Of a stretch of DNA of 64,000 bases, positions 16,112-25,115 are shown one piece after another. The position numbers and the translations under genes were made by a program. Under the pieces are notes generated by a model that searched no databases, was not told the origin of the DNA, and saw only the letters and a list, made by a program, of their open reading frames with translations. Within the stretch, counting starts at the first letter, position 1, and each line of letters opens with the position of its first letter. Source of the stretch: Burkholderiales bacterium 67-32 (GTDB taxonomy: Bacteria > Pseudomonadota > Gammaproteobacteria > Burkholderiales > Burkholderiaceae_B); contig MKUP01000010.1 in NCBI GenBank assembly GCA_001898625.1, forward strand, positions 1 through 64,000, read 5' to 3'.

Positions 16112-16774
16112 ATGTCCGACAATATCCTCGCCATTCTTCCCGAACTCTGGGTTGCCATCGGCCAGACCTTCATGATGCTGGGCATCGGCCTGGCCGCCGC
16201 GATCTTGATCGGCGGCCCGCTGGGCGTGCTGCTGTTCCTGCTGGGGCCCGGGCAGTCGCTGGAAAACCGGCCCGCCTATCTGGTGCTGAGCTGGATCGTC
16301 AACACCGTGCGGTCCTTTCCTTTCATCATCCTGCTGGTCGCGCTGGTGCCCATCACGCGTGTGGTGGTGGGGACGTCCATCGGCCCGCTGGCCGCATCGG
16401 TGCCGCTGTCCGTGGCCGCCATTCCGTACTTCGCGCGGCTGGTGGAGCAGAGCATCCGCGAGGTGCCGCGGGGCGTGATCGAAGCCGCGCACGCCATGGG
16501 CGCCTCCGAGCTGCAGATTGTCTGGCGCGTGCTGGTGCGCGAGGCCCGGTCCGGGCTGATCCTGGCGCTGACCGTGCTGGCGGTCAGCTTTCTGTCCTAT
16601 TCGGCCATTGCCGGGGTGGTGGGCGGGGGCGGCATCGGCGACCTGGCCATCCGCTATGGCTACTACCGTTTCCAGACCGACGTCATGCTGCTGACCGTCG
16701 CGCTGCTGATCGTGCTGGTGCAGATCATCCAGTTCGGCGGCAACGCGCTGGCCCACCGGCTGGACAAACGCTGA
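16112..16774 (+). CDS. metI: Methionine ABC transporter permease MetI
   Basis: The 220-residue protein has five or so membrane helices and the binding-protein-dependent permease motif EAAHAMGASELQIVWRV near residues 127-143, which contacts MetN. NTVRSFPFIILL and GGGGIGDLAIRYGYYRF are typical of MetI. It starts two bases after the metN stop codon and 59 bases before metQ, so the three form one operon. Confidence 0.93.
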   Translation: MSDNILAILPELWVAIGQTFMMLGIGLAAAILIGGPLGVLLFLLGPGQSLENRPAYLVLSWIVNTVRSFPFIILLVALVPITRVVVGTSIGPLAASVPLSVAAIPYFARLVEQSIREVPRGVIEAAHAMGASELQIVWRVLVREARSGLILALTVLAVSFLSYSAIAGVVGGGGIGDLAIRYGYYRFQTDVMLLTVALLIVLVQIIQFGGNALAHRLDKR

Positions 16775-16833
16775 TCCTTTCTTTCCGTCGAAGGCACGGC
16801 TGGCCGTGCCGGCATTCATTTCCGGGACTCATC

Positions 16834-17643
16834 ATGACTCTACGCCGCACTTTCATTCTTGGCACCGCCGCCGCCGTCCTGGCCCTGGGCGCTGCCGCCC
16901 ATGCCGCCGATCCCGCCAAGAAGGACCTCGTGTTCGGCGCGACCGCCGGCTACAACTACGACGTGCTCAAGCTCGGCATCGTGCCCCAGCTCGAAAAGCA
17001 GGGCTACAAGGTCAAGCTGGTCGAATTCAACGACTACGTGCAGCCCAACCTGGCCCTGGCGCAAGGCTCGCTGGACGCCAATCTGTTCCAGCATATCGCC
17101 TACCTGAATCGTTTCAAGGCGGACCAGAAGCTGGACCTGGTCGATCTGGTGCAAAGCACGACCGCGCCCATGGGCATTTATTCGAAGTCGCGCAAGAGCC
17201 TGGCCGACGTGAAGGAAGGCGACCGCTTCACGCTGCCCAACGATCCGAGCAATCTGGCGCGCGCCCTGTTGCTGCTGCAGCAGAACCGGGTGATCACAGT
17301 GAAGGCCGACGTGGATCCGCTGCGGGTCACGGAAAAGGACCTTGCCAGCAATCCCAAGAAGGTCAAGCTGCAGCCGGTGGAAGCCGCGCAACTGCCGCGT
17401 ACCGTGGGCGACGTCGAGTTCGCTGTGGTGCCGGGCAATTTCGCCATCGCCTCGGGCCTGAAGCTGACCAGCGCGGTGGCGTTGGAGACGCCGCCCGTGC
17501 AGTTCCAGCAGGTCGTGGCGATCCGCCGCGCCGACCAGGGCAAGCCCTGGGCCAAGGATCTGGCCGCCGCGTTCAAGTCGCCGTTCTTCAAGAGCGTGCT
17601 GGACAAGGACTTCCCGGGCTATGTCCGCCCGGCGGGCTTGTGA
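16834..17643 (+). CDS. metQ: Methionine-binding protein MetQ (NlpA family)
   Basis: The 269-residue substrate-binding protein has the NlpA/MetQ layout: an early LVFGATAGYNYDVLKLGI, then NDYVQPNLALAQGSLDANLFQH, which is diagnostic of the family. Classical MetQ is a lipoprotein, but the leader here (MTLRRTFILGTAAAVLALGA ending AAHAAD) has no lipobox cysteine, so it should be a soluble periplasmic protein. It closes the metNIQ operon. Confidence 0.92.
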   Translation: MTLRRTFILGTAAAVLALGAAAHAADPAKKDLVFGATAGYNYDVLKLGIVPQLEKQGYKVKLVEFNDYVQPNLALAQGSLDANLFQHIAYLNRFKADQKLDLVDLVQSTTAPMGIYSKSRKSLADVKEGDRFTLPNDPSNLARALLLLQQNRVITVKADVDPLRVTEKDLASNPKKVKLQPVEAAQLPRTVGDVEFAVVPGNFAIASGLKLTSAVALETPPVQFQQVVAIRRADQGKPWAKDLAAAFKSPFFKSVLDKDFPGYVRPAGL

Positions 17644-17755
17644 TCGGCGGGCGCTTTCACGTTTTTGGAGTACGACCTTCCGGATATGGCGGTCTGCGGC
17701 GTGGGCGGATAGACTCACGTCGCGGACTTTCGCAATCATGAGAGGTTTTACAACC

Positions 17756-17923
17756 ATGGAATACCACGGCGTGGAGTATCGGCCTATGACGGTATTTCTC
17801 AAGCGTTTGCGCGATCTGGCCTTGCTGGCCGGTTTCTCGTGCGGTTTCATGTGGCTGGTCGCGAAGCTGGGCACCGTGTGTCCCACGGTGCTGGAGCATT
17901 TCGCCATCACGTCCATCTTCTGA
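17756..17923 (+). CDS. Small single-span membrane protein, hypothetical
   Basis: A 55-residue product (MEYHGVEYRPMTVFLKRLRD then LALLAGFSCGFMWLVA) with one likely membrane helix at residues about 20-36. AGAGG lies ten bases before the ATG; another in-frame ATG is at 17738. It sits alone between metQ and the next ABC operon. I know no family for it and the coding call is tentative. Confidence 0.4.
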   Translation: MEYHGVEYRPMTVFLKRLRDLALLAGFSCGFMWLVAKLGTVCPTVLEHFAITSIF

Positions 17924-18060
17924 CCCGGCGCCCCCGTTGCGGGGCGACCGGCTGTCATGATCCGGTCATCGGGCGGACATAGTATTTACACGATCCTACG
18001 GCGCCGTGGCCGGGCTCTTGCGAGCCGGCGAACGGCGGTGTTTCCTGCTCGTGTCCGCCC

Positions 18061-19155
18061 GTGTCCCATTCCGCTTCCCATTCCGCTTCTTCTTCCTCCG
18101 GCGCCGCCATCGATATCGAGGGCCTGGTACAGCGCCTGTCCGGCAATACCATCCTGGACGGTATCGACATCCGGCTCGAACCGGGCAGGGTGCTAGCGCT
18201 GCTGGGGCCGTCCGGCTGCGGCAAGACCACGCTGCTCAAGCTGCTGGCCGGCCTGAGCCGCCCGGTGGCGGGGTGCATCAGGATTGGTGGCGCCACGGTC
18301 GTGGATGACCGGACCTTCGTCCCGCCCGAGCGGCGCGGCCTGGGCATGGTGTTCCAGGACTATGCGCTGTGGCCGCACATGACCGTGGGGGCCAACGTGG
18401 CCTTTCCGCTGGAGGTACGCGGCGTGCCCGGGAGCGAACGGGTGGGGCGGGTGGCGAGCGCGCTCGCCATGGTGGGACTGGCGGGCTACGAAGACCGTTC
18501 GCCAGGCAGCCTGTCGGGCGGCCAGCAGCAGCGCGTCGCGCTGGCGCGGGCGGTGGTGGCGCGGCCCCGGGTGCTGTTGTTCGACGAACCGCTGTCCAAT
18601 CTCGACCGGGACCTGCGCGAGACCCTGTGCGGCGAGATCGGGCTGCTGCTGCGCGAGCTGGGCACCACGGCGGTGTACGTCACCCACGACCACGAGGAAG
18701 CCTTCGCGCTGGCCGACACGGTGGCGGTCATGCGGGCCGGCAAGGTGTGCCAGATCGCGGCCCCCGAACTGCTGGTGAACGAACCAGCCAGTCCCGACGT
18801 GGTGGAGTTCCTGAAACTGGGCGCCCTGCGCAGCGGCGTGCGCACCGAACGCGGCTGGCAACTGGCCGGCGGCCTCGAACTGGTCTGCCCCGTACCCCTG
18901 GCTGGCGGTCCGGCGGGGCCGGGCCATCTTTTCATTCCCCATGCCGCGCTGAAGGCGGGCGAAAGCCACGCCCTTCGTGGTCACGTGGTCGCGCAGCGGT
19001 TCCGCGGCGGGCACTACGCGACGACGGTGCGCGTGGGCAGCGACCACCATGCCTTCGAACTGGCGTGGCTGACCGATCAACGCATGCCCGTCCAGCACCC
19101 GGTGGGACTGGATCTCGACTGGAGCCGGCTGCGCTGGTTTCCGCAGGCGGCGTGA
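18061..19155 (+). CDS. ABC transporter ATP-binding protein, FbpC/iron-type
   Basis: The 364-residue protein has Walker A GPSGCGKTT, the Q-loop VFQDYALWPHMTV, signature LSGGQQQR, Walker B VLLFDEPLSNLD and switch VTHDHEEA. This order with PPERRGLGMVFQDY is characteristic of the FbpC/PotA group. The C-terminal 120 residues form the usual regulatory extension (VEFLKLGALRSGV onward). It starts with GTG after a Ser-rich leader. The binding protein and fused permease follow, so it energises uptake of a ferric or related ligand. Confidence 0.88.
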   Translation: MSHSASHSASSSSGAAIDIEGLVQRLSGNTILDGIDIRLEPGRVLALLGPSGCGKTTLLKLLAGLSRPVAGCIRIGGATVVDDRTFVPPERRGLGMVFQDYALWPHMTVGANVAFPLEVRGVPGSERVGRVASALAMVGLAGYEDRSPGSLSGGQQQRVALARAVVARPRVLLFDEPLSNLDRDLRETLCGEIGLLLRELGTTAVYVTHDHEEAFALADTVAVMRAGKVCQIAAPELLVNEPASPDVVEFLKLGALRSGVRTERGWQLAGGLELVCPVPLAGGPAGPGHLFIPHAALKAGESHALRGHVVAQRFRGGHYATTVRVGSDHHAFELAWLTDQRMPVQHPVGLDLDWSRLRWFPQAA

Positions 19156-19198
19156 CTCTTCCCTCGGCGATATGCCGTTTCTCGACTCAGGAATCTCA

Positions 19199-20164
19199 AT
19201 GATGAAAATCAAGCCTCTGATCGGCGCGCTGGCGTTCGGCGCGATGCTGGCCGCCGGCCAGGCCCAGGCCCTGACGGTCTACACCGCCGGCCCGGCCGGA
19301 CTGATCAAGCGACTGGCCGACGACTTCAAGAAGGAGACCGGCGTGTCGGTCGACGTATTTCAGGCCGATACGGGCAAGGTGATGGCGCGGCTGGAGGCGG
19401 AAGCCTCGAACCCGAAGGCCGACGTGGTGATCTCGGCCTCGTGGGACAGCGCGCTGGATCTGCACAAGCGCGGCTGGCTGCTGTCGTATACGAGCCCCAA
19501 CGCCGCGAAGGTTCCGGCCCAATTCAAGGGGCCGAGCTACGTCGCGCAGGGCCTGTCGGCGCTGGCCATCGCCTGGAACACCAAGAGCGGCACGCCGCGT
19601 CCGGCGGACTGGGCGGATCTGGCCAAGCCCGAGTTCAAGGGGTTGGTCAACATGCCCGATCCGGCCCAGTCGGGCACGGCGCTGGAACTGCTGTCCGGCC
19701 TGCAATCGGCGCGCGGCGCCGATGCGTGGCGCCTGTTCGCCGATCTGAAGCGCAACGACATGGCCATCGCCGGCGCCAATGCGCAGGCCATGAACCCCGT
19801 CCTGCAGGGCGCCAAGGCCGCCGTCTTCGGCGCGGTCGACTACGTCGCGCTGGAGAACCAGGCCAAGGGCGAGAGCATCGAGGTCATCTTCCCCTCGAGC
19901 GGCACGGTGATCGCCGGCCGTCCGATGATGATCCTGAAATCCAGCCGCCACCAGCCGGACGCCAAGCGCTTCATCGATTTCGTGCTGTCCGACGCCGGGC
20001 AGGCGCGGGTGGCCGCGACCTACCTGATTCCGGCCCGCCAGGACGTGCAGGCCAAGCGTCCGGTGATCAAGGACATCAAGGCGTTGCCGATGGAGAACGA
20101 CGATCAGCGCGCCGGCCGCCAGGCGCTGCTGGAGCGCTTCACGACGCTGTTCGGCCGCAAGTGA
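19199..20164 (+). CDS. Periplasmic binding protein of an iron-type ABC transporter
   Basis: The roughly 321-residue protein starts MMKIKPLIGALAFGAMLAAG with cleavage after AQA, then LTVYTAGPAGLIKRLADDF, matching the class II ferric-binding (FbpA/AfuA-like) group. VISASWDSALDLHKRGWL and NMPDPAQSGTA are further family features. Two ATGs in tandem (19199 and 19202) follow AGGA. The usual iron-binding tyrosine pair near the C-terminus is not obvious, so a phosphonate- or polyamine-type ligand remains possible. It lies between the ATPase and the permease in one operon. Confidence 0.87.
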   Translation: MMKIKPLIGALAFGAMLAAGQAQALTVYTAGPAGLIKRLADDFKKETGVSVDVFQADTGKVMARLEAEASNPKADVVISASWDSALDLHKRGWLLSYTSPNAAKVPAQFKGPSYVAQGLSALAIAWNTKSGTPRPADWADLAKPEFKGLVNMPDPAQSGTALELLSGLQSARGADAWRLFADLKRNDMAIAGANAQAMNPVLQGAKAAVFGAVDYVALENQAKGESIEVIFPSSGTVIAGRPMMILKSSRHQPDAKRFIDFVLSDAGQARVAATYLIPARQDVQAKRPVIKDIKALPMENDDQRAGRQALLERFTTLFGRK

Positions 20165-20242
20165 CCGGACCTGGCCGGCGCCCGTGGCGGCGCTGGCCGG
20201 GGCGTGATTCCACATAGCTAGCGAGAGGAAGAGGCGGGCTCC

Positions 20243-21907
20243 ATGCGCGCGAACACGTTGTTGGTGGGTGCCGCGGTGTCCGCCTTGAGTATCCTGGTGG
20301 CCCTCCCGCTGGGCTTCGTCCTGCTGCAGGCCATCTTTCCCGAGCTGGCCCAGGGCTCGCTGGCGCGGCCGTTGGCCCACCTGGCGGGTGTCCTGGCCGA
20401 TCCCAAGCTGGTCGAACTGACGATCAATACGCTGAAGCTGGGCGCCTGCGTGGTGCTGGCCGCCGCGGCCATCGGCATTCCGCTGGGAACGCTGCGCGGC
20501 CTGTTCGATCTGCCCGGGGCCAAGCTCTGGGACGTGCTGATGCTGGTGCCCTTCATGATCCCGCCCTACATCAGTGCGCTGGGCTGGATCATGCTGCTAC
20601 AGCCGCGCGGATATTTGCAGCAACTGCTGGGCATCCATGCCGGGCCGGCGCTGTTCTCGTTCGGCGGCGTGGTGTTCGTGATGACGCTGAACGTGGTGCC
20701 GGTGGTCTATTTCGCCGTCTCCCGCACCATGGCGGCATCAGGCTCCCGCCTGGCGCTGGTGGGGCGGGTGTGCGGCGCGGGCGCCTGGCGCTGCTTCTGG
20801 CGCATCACGCTGCCGCTGGCCCTGCCGGGCATCGCCGCGAGCCTGCTGCTGGTGTTCGCGATGGCGATCGAGGAATACGGCACGCCGGCCGCCCTGGCGG
20901 CCAACGCCGGCTTCTTCGTGCTGGTGACGGGCATCGAGCGGCGTTTCTCCGAATGGCCGATCGATCTGCCCGGCGCGTCGGTGCTGTCCCTGATCCTGGT
21001 CGCGCTGGCGATGCTGGCCTTCGTCTGGCAGCGGCGCATGCTGACCGGCAAGGGCTATGAGACCACCACCGGCAAGCCCGCGCGGGGCGAGACCCTGCCG
21101 CTGGGCGCCTGGCGCTGGCCCGCCGCCGCGTTGTTCGCCGTGGTCGTGGCGGTGGCCACCTTCGCGCCGCTGTTCGCCATTGCCGCGACGGCATTCAGCC
21201 GCACGCTGTCGGGCGGCCTGGCCATCGGCAACTTGTCGCTGACACATTTCCAGGCCATCGCCGCCGGCGGCAGTGAAGCCTCGGGTGCACTGGCCACGAG
21301 CCTGATGCTGGGCGCCGGTGCGGCCATCGTGACCGGACTGACCGGCGTGCTGGTGGCCTACTGCGTGGTCAAGACCCGCACCCGCGGCCGGGCGGTGCTC
21401 GATGCCCTGGCCGTGCTGCCCAATACCATGCCCGGCGTGGTGGTCGGCGTGGGCCTGATCCTGGCCTGGAATCAGGCCTTCTGGCCGGTCACGCCCTACA
21501 ACACCTGGGGCATCCTGCTGCTGGCCTATTGCTGCCTGCTGCTGCCGTATCCGGTACGCTATTGCCATGCCGCGCTGATGCAGATCGGCGACAACCTGGA
21601 GGCCGCCGCCCGGGTGCATGGCGCCGGCACGGTCACGGCGCTGGTTCGCATCCTGCTGCCGCTGCTGGCGCCCAGCCTGGCCGCCGCCATGCTGCTGGTG
21701 TTCGCGGTGGCCTCGCGCGAACTGGTGGCCTCGCTGCTGCTCGCGCCCACGGGCGTGCAGACGGTGTCGCTGTTCATCTGGCGCCAGTTCGAGCAGGGGT
21801 CGGTGGGGCAGGGCATGGCGATGAGCCTGGTCACCGTGGCGCTGACCACGACGGTGATGCTGTTGGCCACCCTGTGGCTGGAGCGGAGGCAGGCGCGCAG
21901 TGTGTAA
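20243..21907 (+). CDS. ABC transporter permease with two fused membrane domains (FbpB-like)
   Basis: The 554-residue protein contains two tandem permease domains, residues about 1-275 and 295-550. Each has an EAA-type coupling loop: GAGAWRCFWRITLPLALPG in the first and EAARVHGAGTVTALVRILLP in the second. Such fused permeases are typical of ferric and some polyamine importers. GAGGAAGAGG precedes the ATG. It completes the ATPase, binding protein, permease operon that starts at 18061. Confidence 0.9.
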   Translation: MRANTLLVGAAVSALSILVALPLGFVLLQAIFPELAQGSLARPLAHLAGVLADPKLVELTINTLKLGACVVLAAAAIGIPLGTLRGLFDLPGAKLWDVLMLVPFMIPPYISALGWIMLLQPRGYLQQLLGIHAGPALFSFGGVVFVMTLNVVPVVYFAVSRTMAASGSRLALVGRVCGAGAWRCFWRITLPLALPGIAASLLLVFAMAIEEYGTPAALAANAGFFVLVTGIERRFSEWPIDLPGASVLSLILVALAMLAFVWQRRMLTGKGYETTTGKPARGETLPLGAWRWPAAALFAVVVAVATFAPLFAIAATAFSRTLSGGLAIGNLSLTHFQAIAAGGSEASGALATSLMLGAGAAIVTGLTGVLVAYCVVKTRTRGRAVLDALAVLPNTMPGVVVGVGLILAWNQAFWPVTPYNTWGILLLAYCCLLLPYPVRYCHAALMQIGDNLEAAARVHGAGTVTALVRILLPLLAPSLAAAMLLVFAVASRELVASLLLAPTGVQTVSLFIWRQFEQGSVGQGMAMSLVTVALTTTVMLLATLWLERRQARSV

Positions 21908-21940
21908 TCAGACCCATGTTTGTGTGTATTTATAAAAATC

Positions 21941-21954
21941 TCTTGTATACAAGA
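21941..21954. promoter_or_regulatory. Perfect 14-base palindrome, operator of the GntR regulator
   Basis: TCTTGTATACAAGA is a perfect palindrome with the TTGTATACAA core common among FadR-subfamily GntR operators. It lies 24 bases before the start codon of the GntR gene that leads the malonate cluster, so autoregulation and malonate-dependent derepression are likely. Confidence 0.75.
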
Positions 21955-21977
21955 AAGGGTTGGGGCAAGATGATTCC

Positions 21978-22661
21978 ATGTCATCCCGCCCCCCATCCTC
22001 CGGCAACGAGAAGAAGCGCTCCGAGACGTTGCGCGAAACCATCGAAGAGCTGATCGCCGTCGGCGAACTGTCGCCGGGCGATCCGCTGGACGAGACCGTG
22101 CTGGCCAATCGTTTCGGCGTGTCGCGCACGCCCATACGCGAGGCCCTGATCCAGCTGGCTTCCGCCGGACTGGTGGAGATGCGGCCCAGGAAGGGCGCGC
22201 TGGTGGCGCAGATCGGGCCCCAGCGCCTGATCGAGATGTTCGACGTGATGGGCGAAATCGAGGCCATGTGCGCGCGGCTGGCCGCGCGGCGCATGACGGC
22301 CGACGACCATCGCCGCCTGCTCGAGGCCCACCGCGCCTGCCAGGCCTCGCGCGACGCCGGCGACGCCAACGCCTATTACTACCTGAACGAAGTTTTCCAT
22401 CGCACCATCTACGGCCTGGGCTGCAACGGTTTCCTGAACGAGGAGGCCATCAAGCTGCATCGCCGGCTGGGGCCGTATCGCCGGCTGCAGTTACGCGTGC
22501 GCGACCGCATCGCCACGTCCTACGACGAGCACGAGGGCATCGTCGAGGCGTTGCTGGCCGGCGATGCCGGCTTGGCCGCGGAGCGCGCGCACGACCACGT
22601 GGTGGTGCAGGGACAGCGTTTCGCCGACCTGATGGCCTCGCTGTCCCGGCAATCGGCCTGA
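21978..22661 (+). CDS. matR: GntR (FadR-subfamily) regulator of the malonate cluster
   Basis: The 227-residue protein has an N-terminal winged helix (residues about 12-75: TLRETIEELIAVGELSPGD, VLANRFGVSRTPIREALIQL) and a helical FCD effector domain with the metal-type residues NEVFHRTIY and HDHVVVQG. The ATG at 21978 gives a normal length. It heads the cluster with malonyl-CoA decarboxylase, a Bug receptor, a crotonase-like enzyme and malonyl-CoA synthetase, matching the position of MatR in known mat operons. The palindrome at 21941-21954 is its likely operator. The gene name is by context. Confidence 0.85.
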   Translation: MSSRPPSSGNEKKRSETLRETIEELIAVGELSPGDPLDETVLANRFGVSRTPIREALIQLASAGLVEMRPRKGALVAQIGPQRLIEMFDVMGEIEAMCARLAARRMTADDHRRLLEAHRACQASRDAGDANAYYYLNEVFHRTIYGLGCNGFLNEEAIKLHRRLGPYRRLQLRVRDRIATSYDEHEGIVEALLAGDAGLAAERAHDHVVVQGQRFADLMASLSRQSA

Positions 22662-22686
22662 GTCTTTCAGAAGGAACACGAGCGAC

Positions 22687-24069
22687 ATGTTGAACAGCGA
22701 ACGCCAAGATGCCGCCGATGCGCGGCCCGCCGCGCCGGCCCCCGATCCGCAGCCGACCCAGTCGCTGCTGGCCCGCTGGAGCAAATGGCTGGGAGGGCGG
22801 CCCCAGGGGGCCGCCGAGCCCGGCCGCGAGGCCGTCGCCTTGTCCACGCGCGAGGCCAACCGCCAGCGCGCCATGCTGCTGCCGTGTTTCCAGGCGCGCC
22901 TGACCGACGTCGCGGCCAATCGCGCCGCGTTGACCTGGCAGGAGGCGTACCGCGCCGCCGACGCCCAGCGCCGTGGCGCCATGCTGGATCTCCTGGCCGA
23001 GGTGGGCGCGTCGTCGGCGGGACCGTCCGAAGCCGGCGGCAAGGAGACGCCTTCCGACCTGCCGCGCGCGCTCTCGCATGCCCGGGTCCGTTTCTTCAAG
23101 CGCCTGAACGCCTTGCCCGACGGCCTCCCCTTCCTGCTGGAGCTGCGCACCGACATGCTGGCCTGGCGCGCGAAGATCCCCGCGCTGCAAGGGCTGGACG
23201 GCGACCTGGAGGGCCTGCTGTCGAACTGGTTCGACGTGGGCCTGCTGGAGATGCGGCGCATCACCTGGGACTCGCCGGCCTCGCTGCTCGAGAAGCTCAT
23301 CATCTATGAAGCGGTGCACGAGATCGCCTCATGGACCGACCTGCGCAACCGCCTGGACTCCGACCGCCGCTGCTACGCGTTCTTCCACCCGCGCATGCCG
23401 AACGAACCGCTGATCTTCGTCGAGGTCGCGTTCTGTGCGGACATGGCCGGCAACGTACAGAGCCTGCTGGACGAGGGCGCGCCCATGGAGAACCTGGACA
23501 AGGCGCGCTGGGCCATCTTCTATTCGATCTCGAACACGCAGCAGGGACTGCGCGGCGTCAGCTTCGGCAACTTCCTGCTCAAGCGCGTGATCGAGGAACT
23601 GAACGGCGAACTGCCCAAGATCAAGCGTTTCGCCACGCTGTCGCCCATACCGGGCTTTTGCGACTGGGTCAGGAAACGCGGCGCCGAGGACCTCGCCGCC
23701 ATCGTCCGCAAGGAGAAGGCCGGCCTGGACGCGGCCACCGGTGCCCAGGTGCTGGCCGCCATCCAGCAGGCGGTGGACGACGAGGCCGCGCCGCCGGCCG
23801 TGCAGGCCGTGGCCATGAGGCTGGCGGCCCGCTACCTGGTGGAGCGCAAGGGCTCGCTGCCGCTGGATTCGGTGGCGCGATTCCACCTGGGCAACGGCGC
23901 CCGCATCGAACGGCTGAACTGGAAGGCGGACACGTCGCGCAAGGGCCGCGCCCAGTCGTGCGGGATGATGGTCAATTACGTGTACGAGCTGGATGCGCTG
24001 GACGACAACCTGGCCAGGCTGGGCGAGGGGAAGCCCGAGACCAGCAGGGGAGTGGCCAGGCTGCTCTGA
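22687..24069 (+). CDS. matA: Malonyl-CoA decarboxylase
   Basis: The 460-residue protein shows landmarks of malonyl-CoA decarboxylase: an N-terminal helical domain, then CYAFFHPRMPNEPLIFVEVA and FATLSPIPGFCDW. The C-terminal part has VARFHLGNGARIERLNWKAD and GMMVNYVYELDAL, where the catalytic and substrate-binding residues lie. It converts malonyl-CoA to acetyl-CoA and CO2. The start is 26 bases after matR. With malonyl-CoA synthetase at the end of the cluster it forms a complete route from malonate to acetyl-CoA. Confidence 0.93.
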   Translation: MLNSERQDAADARPAAPAPDPQPTQSLLARWSKWLGGRPQGAAEPGREAVALSTREANRQRAMLLPCFQARLTDVAANRAALTWQEAYRAADAQRRGAMLDLLAEVGASSAGPSEAGGKETPSDLPRALSHARVRFFKRLNALPDGLPFLLELRTDMLAWRAKIPALQGLDGDLEGLLSNWFDVGLLEMRRITWDSPASLLEKLIIYEAVHEIASWTDLRNRLDSDRRCYAFFHPRMPNEPLIFVEVAFCADMAGNVQSLLDEGAPMENLDKARWAIFYSISNTQQGLRGVSFGNFLLKRVIEELNGELPKIKRFATLSPIPGFCDWVRKRGAEDLAAIVRKEKAGLDAATGAQVLAAIQQAVDDEAAPPAVQAVAMRLAARYLVERKGSLPLDSVARFHLGNGARIERLNWKADTSRKGRAQSCGMMVNYVYELDALDDNLARLGEGKPETSRGVARLL

Positions 24070-24146
24070 CCCGCGCGGGAAAAGAATCAACCAGAACTGG
24101 CAAGAGCCAGCGTGTAGTACCTTCATACCAAGAAAGGAGACGGGAG

Positions 24147-25115
24147 ATGAAACGCAGCATTGCCTTGATCGCCTGCATCGTGGGCGCGGCCGCGGGTGGC
24201 CATGCGGTGGGAGCGGAGGCCTGGCCGTCCAAGGCCGTCACCATCATCGTGCCGTTCCCGGCAGGAGGCGGCACCGACGCCTTCGTCCGGCCGCTGGCAC
24301 AGCAACTGGGGACCCAACTGGGGCACAGCGTGGTGGTGGACAACCGCGGGGGCGCGGGCGGCACCGTCGGGGCGGCCATCGCGGCGCGTGCCCAGCCGGA
24401 CGGCTACACCTTCTTCGTGGGCGGGGCGCATCACGCCATCGCGCCGTCGTTCTACAAGGGCCTGACCTACGACATCGAAAAGGATTTCATCCCCGTCACG
24501 CTGATCGCGCAGCCGCCGCAGATCATCGTCGCGGCGCCCACCGAACCCTTCAGCGACCTGAAGGGGCTGATCGCCCAGGCTCGCAGCCAGCCGGGCAAGC
24601 TCAATTTCGGCTCGGCGGGCAATGGCACTTCCCATCACCTGGCCGGCGAACTGTTCAAGCTCCAGGCGGGCGTGGACATCGCGCACGTTCCGTACACCGG
24701 CGCGGGTCCCATGCTGCTCGCGCTGATGGGCAGCCAGGTTGACCTGGCCTTCGACGGGCTGGGGTCGTCGGCCCAGCACATCCGTGGCGGCAAGATCAAG
24801 CCGCTGGCCGTGGCGGCGTCGCAGCGTTCGTCCGCCTTCCCCGACGTCCCCACCGCGGCCGAGGCCGGCCTGCCGGGCTACGAGGTCTCGACCTGGTATG
24901 CGATGTGGGCTCCCAAAGGCACGCCGCAGCCCATCGTCGAGCGTATGTACGCCGAAGTCCAGAAGGCGCTGGGCACGCCCGAGATCAAGAAGGTGTGGCT
25001 GAGCAACGGTTCTGACGTGCCGCGCTATACCAGCGCCGAGTTCGGCAAGTATCTGCACGAGGAAGTGCAGCGCTGGGCCAAGGTCTCCAAGGACGCGGGC
25101 ATCAAGGCCGATTGA
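24147..25115 (+). CDS. Bug-family (TctC-like) periplasmic receptor in the malonate cluster
   Basis: The 322-residue protein has a signal peptide ending AVGAEA and the Bug hallmarks WPSKAVTIIVPFPAGGGTD, VVVDNRGGAGG and FGSAGNGTSHHLAGELF. Bug receptors bind small carboxylates and normally deliver them to TctAB membrane partners. Its place between malonyl-CoA decarboxylase and synthetase suggests malonate or a related diacid as ligand. No TctA or TctB gene lies in the cluster, so it must share a permease encoded elsewhere. GGAGACGGGAG precedes the ATG at 24147. Confidence 0.92.
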   Translation: MKRSIALIACIVGAAAGGHAVGAEAWPSKAVTIIVPFPAGGGTDAFVRPLAQQLGTQLGHSVVVDNRGGAGGTVGAAIAARAQPDGYTFFVGGAHHAIAPSFYKGLTYDIEKDFIPVTLIAQPPQIIVAAPTEPFSDLKGLIAQARSQPGKLNFGSAGNGTSHHLAGELFKLQAGVDIAHVPYTGAGPMLLALMGSQVDLAFDGLGSSAQHIRGGKIKPLAVAASQRSSAFPDVPTAAEAGLPGYEVSTWYAMWAPKGTPQPIVERMYAEVQKALGTPEIKKVWLSNGSDVPRYTSAEFGKYLHEEVQRWAKVSKDAGIKAD

